DNA of 64,000 nt, taken from an uncultured Bacteroidales bacterium. GTDB lineage: Bacteria; Bacteroidota; Bacteroidia; Bacteroidales; Marinilabiliaceae. The notes beneath the pieces are model-generated. The model saw only the letters and a list, made by a program, of their open reading frames with translations, ran no database searches and had not been told where the DNA came from. The position numbers and the translations under genes were made by a program. Shown here piece after piece: positions 60,952-64,000 of this stretch (the stretch's first letter is position 1; each line of letters begins with the position of its first letter). The stretch spans positions 1-64,000 of the forward strand of contig CAKUYZ010000005.1 of assembly GCA_934717675.1 (NCBI GenBank), read 5' to 3'.

Positions 60952-62223
60952 TTATTCCATTGTGCGAACACCCGCCTCCAGCCCATGGCACAGGCGGCGC
61001 AGCTCGTCATCTTGAATTATGTATTGCGGCATGATGTACACTAGTCTGCCAAAAGGCCTGATCCACACGCCGTTCTCCACAAAGACCTTTTGCAGCCGAG
61101 CCATGTCGACCGGCTTGCGAGTCTCCACCACGCCAATGGCCCCAAGCACTCTGACATCCGCCACCTGCGGCAGCGCGGCCAGAGGGGTAAGCTCTTCGCG
61201 CAAGATGGCCTCAATGTGGCCAATTTTCGACTGCCAGTCGTGTCGCAGCAGCTCATCTATCGAGGCACAGGCCACGGCGCAGGCCAGCGGGTTGCCCATA
61301 AACGTCGGCCCGTGCATGAAGCACCCCGCCTCGCCGCCAGAGATGCCCTTGGCCACTCTGTCTGTGCAGAGAGTGGCGGCGAAGCTCACGTAGCCGCCCG
61401 TCAGCGCCTTGCCTATGGTCACTATGTCTGCCGTCACGCCCGCGTGGTGGCAGGCGAAGAGCTTGCCCGTGCGGCCGAAGCCCGTGGCAATCTCGTCGGC
61501 TATGAGCAGCAGGCCGTTCTCGTCACACAGGCGGCGGACGCCGCGCAGATATTCGGGGTGATAAAACCTCATGCCGCCCGCCCCTTGCACAATTGGCTCC
61601 AGTATTATGGCTGCTAGCCTCTTGCCGTGTTGGCGTACAATCTGTCGCATGGGGTCGAGGTCGGCGTCGTCCCACTCGTCAGAGAATCTCACCCGCGGCG
61701 CGGGGGCGAAGTGCTGCGCCGGCAGCTGGCCGCTGAAGAGGCCGTGCATGCCCGTCACGGGGTCGCAGACGCTCATGGCGTGCCACGTGTCGCCGTGATA
61801 GCCGCTGCGTATGGTGGCAATTTGGCAACGCTCCGGGTGGCCAGTGGCGTGCTGATATTGTATGGCCATCTTGAGGGCCACCTCCACGCTCACGGATCCG
61901 GAGTCGGAATAGAACACCCACGGCTGCTCGGGCAGCAGCCGCGTGAGCCTCTTGCCAAGCTCTACGGCCGGCTCGTGGGTGAGGCCGCCGAACATGACGT
62001 GGCTCATCTTTTTGAGCTGCCTCTCCGCCGCCTCGTTGAGGGCGGGGTTGTTGTAGCCGTGGACGGCGCACCACCAGCTGCTCATGCCGTCAATGAGCCG
62101 CCGCCCGTCATCGAGCTGGATATATACGCCCTCGGCGCGCTCCACGCCATAGCATGGCAGCGGGTCCAGGGCCGAGGTGTAGGGATGCCAGAGGTGCTGG
62201 CGGTCAAAGTCGTAGTCAATCAT
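60952..62223 (-). CDS. bioA: Adenosylmethionine-8-amino-7-oxononanoate aminotransferase
   Basis: Converts KAPA to DAPA using SAM as amino donor. 423 residues from the ATG at 62223, giving MIDYDFDRQHLWHPYTSAL; an ATG at 62259 would overlap bioB. DGMSSWWCAVHGYNNPALN, LLIADEIATGFGRTGKLFAC and the PLP-lysine in IVTIGKALTGGYV are family hallmarks. It carries no fused BioD domain. Confidence 0.94.
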   Translation of the reverse strand: MIDYDFDRQHLWHPYTSALDPLPCYGVERAEGVYIQLDDGRRLIDGMSSWWCAVHGYNNPALNEAAERQLKKMSHVMFGGLTHEPAVELGKRLTRLLPEQPWVFYSDSGSVSVEVALKMAIQYQHATGHPERCQIATIRSGYHGDTWHAMSVCDPVTGMHGLFSGQLPAQHFAPAPRVRFSDEWDDADLDPMRQIVRQHGKRLAAIILEPIVQGAGGMRFYHPEYLRGVRRLCDENGLLLIADEIATGFGRTGKLFACHHAGVTADIVTIGKALTGGYVSFAATLCTDRVAKGISGGEAGCFMHGPTFMGNPLACAVACASIDELLRHDWQSKIGHIEAILREELTPLAALPQVADVRVLGAIGVVETRKPVDMARLQKVFVENGVWIRPFGRLVYIMPQYIIQDDELRRLCHGLEAGVRTME

Positions 62224-62237
62224 CTTTCCCTGGGGCT

Positions 62238-63236
62238 TTATTTCTTCCTCTCCTGCCATTCGGGCTTCGGGTCGCGCCCGCAGCCGCGGAAGAGGCCCAT
62301 GTCATCATCAATGCCGCCGGTGCCGGTGGTCGTGAGCATGTCTCCGACAATTGACGCGTCCACGCCGCACGCCAGGGCCTCGGCCTGATGGTCGGCAAAC
62401 TTGACGCGCCCGCCCGCCATGCGGATCTCGGCCCGCGGGTTGCAGAGGCGGAATATGGCGAAGGCGGTCAGGATCTCGTCCGGCGTAAGTGGCGGGCGTC
62501 CCTCCAGCGCGGTGCCTTTGATGGGCATGAGGATGTTGACGGGGATGGAGGCCGCGCCGACGTCGTCGCGCAAGAATATGGCCATCTCCACGCGCTGCTC
62601 CAGGCTCTCGCCCATGCCAATGATGCCGCCGGAGCATATCTCGAAGCCAACCTCTTTGGCCCAGCGTATGGTCTGGAGCTTGTCTTCCGTGGTGTGGGTG
62701 GTGCATAGGGTGGGGAAGAAGCTCGGCGCGCTCTCCACGTTGCAGTGGTAGTGGCGCAGGCCGGCGTCATATAGTTTCTGCAGCTGCGGCTTTGTGAGCA
62801 GGCCCATTGAGGCGCACAGGTCAATGTCTGTACGCTCCGCCACTTTGTGGAATATATCCACCACGTGGTCTATCTCTTTGTCTGTCAGCCTGCGGCCACT
62901 CGTGACGAGCGAGAATCGACCCACGCCTTTCTTGGCGTTGTGGAGGGCCATGTCCACCGCGGCTTGCGCCTCGATGAGCGGGTATTCGTCAATGCCTGTG
63001 TGGTGCTTGTGGCTCTGCGCGCACCATTTGCAGTCTTCCGGGCATCGGCCGGAGCGGGCGTTTATGATGGAGCATGTCTGGAAGTGGTCTCCGCGGAAGT
63101 GACGGCGCAGGTCGTCCGCCACTTTATAGAGTGTCTTTTTGTCATCGCTGAGGGCTGCCCGGCGCGCCTCGTAAAACGTGGCGTTGTGGCCTGCCTTGAT
63201 GCTCTCGCCAAGGGCCTTGAGTTCTTCTGTTGTCAT
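62238..63236 (-). CDS. bioB: Biotin synthase
   Basis: Radical SAM enzyme inserting sulfur into dethiobiotin. 332 residues. The CxxxCxxC cluster motif reads RCPEDCKWCAQS near residue 63; SGGIIGMGES and MPIKGTALEGRPPLTPDEIL are conserved. First gene of the biotin operon on the minus strand; bioA follows after 14 bp. Confidence 0.95.
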   Translation of the reverse strand: MTTEELKALGESIKAGHNATFYEARRAALSDDKKTLYKVADDLRRHFRGDHFQTCSIINARSGRCPEDCKWCAQSHKHHTGIDEYPLIEAQAAVDMALHNAKKGVGRFSLVTSGRRLTDKEIDHVVDIFHKVAERTDIDLCASMGLLTKPQLQKLYDAGLRHYHCNVESAPSFFPTLCTTHTTEDKLQTIRWAKEVGFEICSGGIIGMGESLEQRVEMAIFLRDDVGAASIPVNILMPIKGTALEGRPPLTPDEILTAFAIFRLCNPRAEIRMAGGRVKFADHQAEALACGVDASIVGDMLTTTGTGGIDDDMGLFRGCGRDPKPEWQERKK

Positions 63237-63292
63237 GTCTTTGTCTGTGTTTCTTTGGGTTAGGTTTTTTGCTCTGTGGGAGTGGACAAGGC

Positions 63293-63335
63293 AAGCCCCG
63301 CGCAGGTGGGCTCATGGCCTGCCTGCGCGGGGCTG
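63293..63335. terminator. 12-bp GC-rich terminator hairpin
   Basis: GCCCCGCGCAGG (63295-63306) is a perfect inverted repeat of CCTGCGCGGGGC (63322-63333). The following sequence on the minus strand is only moderately T-rich. It lies between the pyrF-side genes and bioB and probably ends the pyrF transcript. Confidence 0.65.
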
Positions 63336-63343
63336 TGTGTCTG

Positions 63344-63694
63344 TCACTGTGTGTTTTTGCTCGCCGTGCGTGTGGCGGATACGCCACGCCCTGGCTCGCG
63401 ACGAGTGGTGTGTCGCGGGCTGATGGCCAGAGTGCCGAGGTCGGTCATGGCGGTCGCCGTTTGCGGGTCGGGGCCGTCGTCGTCATCGGGCGTCGCATGG
63501 CGCGTTTGCTCCGCCACGTAGTCGCAGCCGGTCTTTATCCCCATCTTGAGCATCGAGGCGTCGCATATCTGCGCCTTGACCACGCCGATGACCACCTCGC
63601 GGTGGAGGCTCATCAGAATGGCGTAGGGCTTGCGCGACCATCTTTTGAAGACGGCGGGCGCGGGCCTGAGCTTGATGCTTTGCGGGAAGACCAT
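63344..63694 (-). CDS. Small conserved hypothetical protein next to pyrF
   Basis: 116 residues. The segment FKRWSRKPYAILMSLHREVV followed by GVVKAQICDASMLKMG is reminiscent of short proteins found in many Bacteroides genomes; the C-terminal 40 residues are polar and probably disordered. No function known. It starts 22 bp after the pyrF stop, so it is probably cotranscribed with pyrF. Confidence 0.6.
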   Translation of the reverse strand: MVFPQSIKLRPAPAVFKRWSRKPYAILMSLHREVVIGVVKAQICDASMLKMGIKTGCDYVAEQTRHATPDDDDGPDPQTATAMTDLGTLAISPRHTTRREPGRGVSATRTASKNTQ

Positions 63695-63716
63695 ATTGCC
63701 GGTGTGGGGCTGGCCT

Positions 63717-64000
63717 CTATTTCATACGAGCCTCAATCTCGGCCGCCATCTGTTGCTGTACGGCCTGCGCGGCCTCGGCCGCGGCCGAGGCGAAGTCAGT
63801 GCCGTTGGAGGCGTAGATGATGGCGCGGCTGGAGTTGACAATGAGGCCGCACTCGCTGGTCATGCCATATCGGCACACCTCCTCCAGGCTGCCGCCCTGC
63901 GCCCCGATGCCCGGCACGAGCAGGAAGTTGTCTGGCGCAATCTTGCGTATGTCTTCAAACATCCGGCCTTGCGTGGCTCCCACCACATACATCATCTTGT
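63717..64000 (-). CDS. pyrF: Orotidine-5'-phosphate decarboxylase, C-terminal part (partial)
   Basis: The 5' end lies beyond the window. The visible C-terminal ~94 residues include MYVVGATQGRMFEDIRKIAP and LLVPGIGAQGGSLEEV, the phosphate-binding segment of the type 2 (pyrF2) enzymes, and NSSRAIIYAS. It makes UMP from OMP, the step after PyrE (39522). Confidence 0.9.
   Translation of the reverse strand, partial: KMMYVVGATQGRMFEDIRKIAPDNFLLVPGIGAQGGSLEEVCRYGMTSECGLIVNSSRAIIYASNGTDFASAAAEAAQAVQQQMAAEIEARMK

Overview
The window is chromosomal DNA from a member of the Bacteroidota, most likely order Bacteroidales with a fairly high GC content; I cannot name the genus. Evidence: TAnnTTTG-type -7 promoter boxes with TTTG/TTG about 18-20 bp upstream, PorX and SprE/PorW homologues (type IX secretion), the ExbB/ExbD/ExbD cluster with its extra small membrane protein, the long IspG, DUF4296, DUF4876 and DUF6850 families, a SusC-like TonB-dependent receptor, and a trp leader of the Bacteroidota type. 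Most of the window is housekeeping and biosynthesis, with accessory patches near 33.8-38.7 kb, 40.7-45.2 kb and 50-58.4 kb.

Layout. 0-1.3 kb: end of a DksA/TraR-like gene, lspA, tRNA-Cys. 1.3-13.1 kb, minus strand: rfbD-rfbC-rfbA, a secreted protein with a T9SS-like tail, ispG, exbB-membrane protein-exbD-exbD, tatD, a vsr-type endonuclease, a cyclophilin lipoprotein and rfbB. 13.2-22.8 kb, plus strand: tRNA-Arg, cvpA, a LuxR-type regulator, manC, a polyprenyl-phosphate sugar transferase, DUF4296, a small conserved protein, sprE/porW and porX. This run links surface-glycan synthesis with T9SS function. 23.4-26.9 kb: an outer-membrane barrel protein, ychF, hisS. 27.0-33.8 kb: a complete trp operon (E-G-D-C-F-B-A) behind a leader peptide with three consecutive Trp codons and an intrinsic terminator.

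33.8-35.1 kb holds the most unusual locus. It is an Rpn-family PD-(D/E)XK nuclease gene with a repetitive C-terminus, followed by a tandem partial duplication encoding only that C-terminal domain; the second ORF starts on the stop codon of the first. It resembles an RpnL/RpnS gene-within-gene toxin-antitoxin pair whose antitoxin part has been duplicated into its own cistron. 35.2-38.7 kb: an asparagine-synthase-like protein and two tandem GT2 glycosyltransferases. 38.8-42.9 kb: a small secreted protein, pyrE, an SRPBCC protein, a Wzx-like flippase and rnhB. 42.9-44.7 kb: an orphan methyl-accepting chemotaxis protein. 45.0-45.2 kb: a probable unannotated small RNA with its own promoter and terminator. 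45.3-49.9 kb: a TolC-MacA-MacB-type efflux operon.

50.0-56.3 kb, minus strand: an operon of a ZIP metal permease, a TonB-dependent receptor (ATGA-coupled), a DUF4876 lipoprotein and a DUF6850 outer-membrane protein, probably a metal-uptake route across both membranes. 56.5-58.4 kb: rsgA and a second Rpn-family nuclease. 58.4-63.2 kb: biotin operon bioB-bioA-bioF-bioG-bioC without bioD. 63.3-64 kb: a small conserved protein and the 3' part of pyrF, cut by the window edge.
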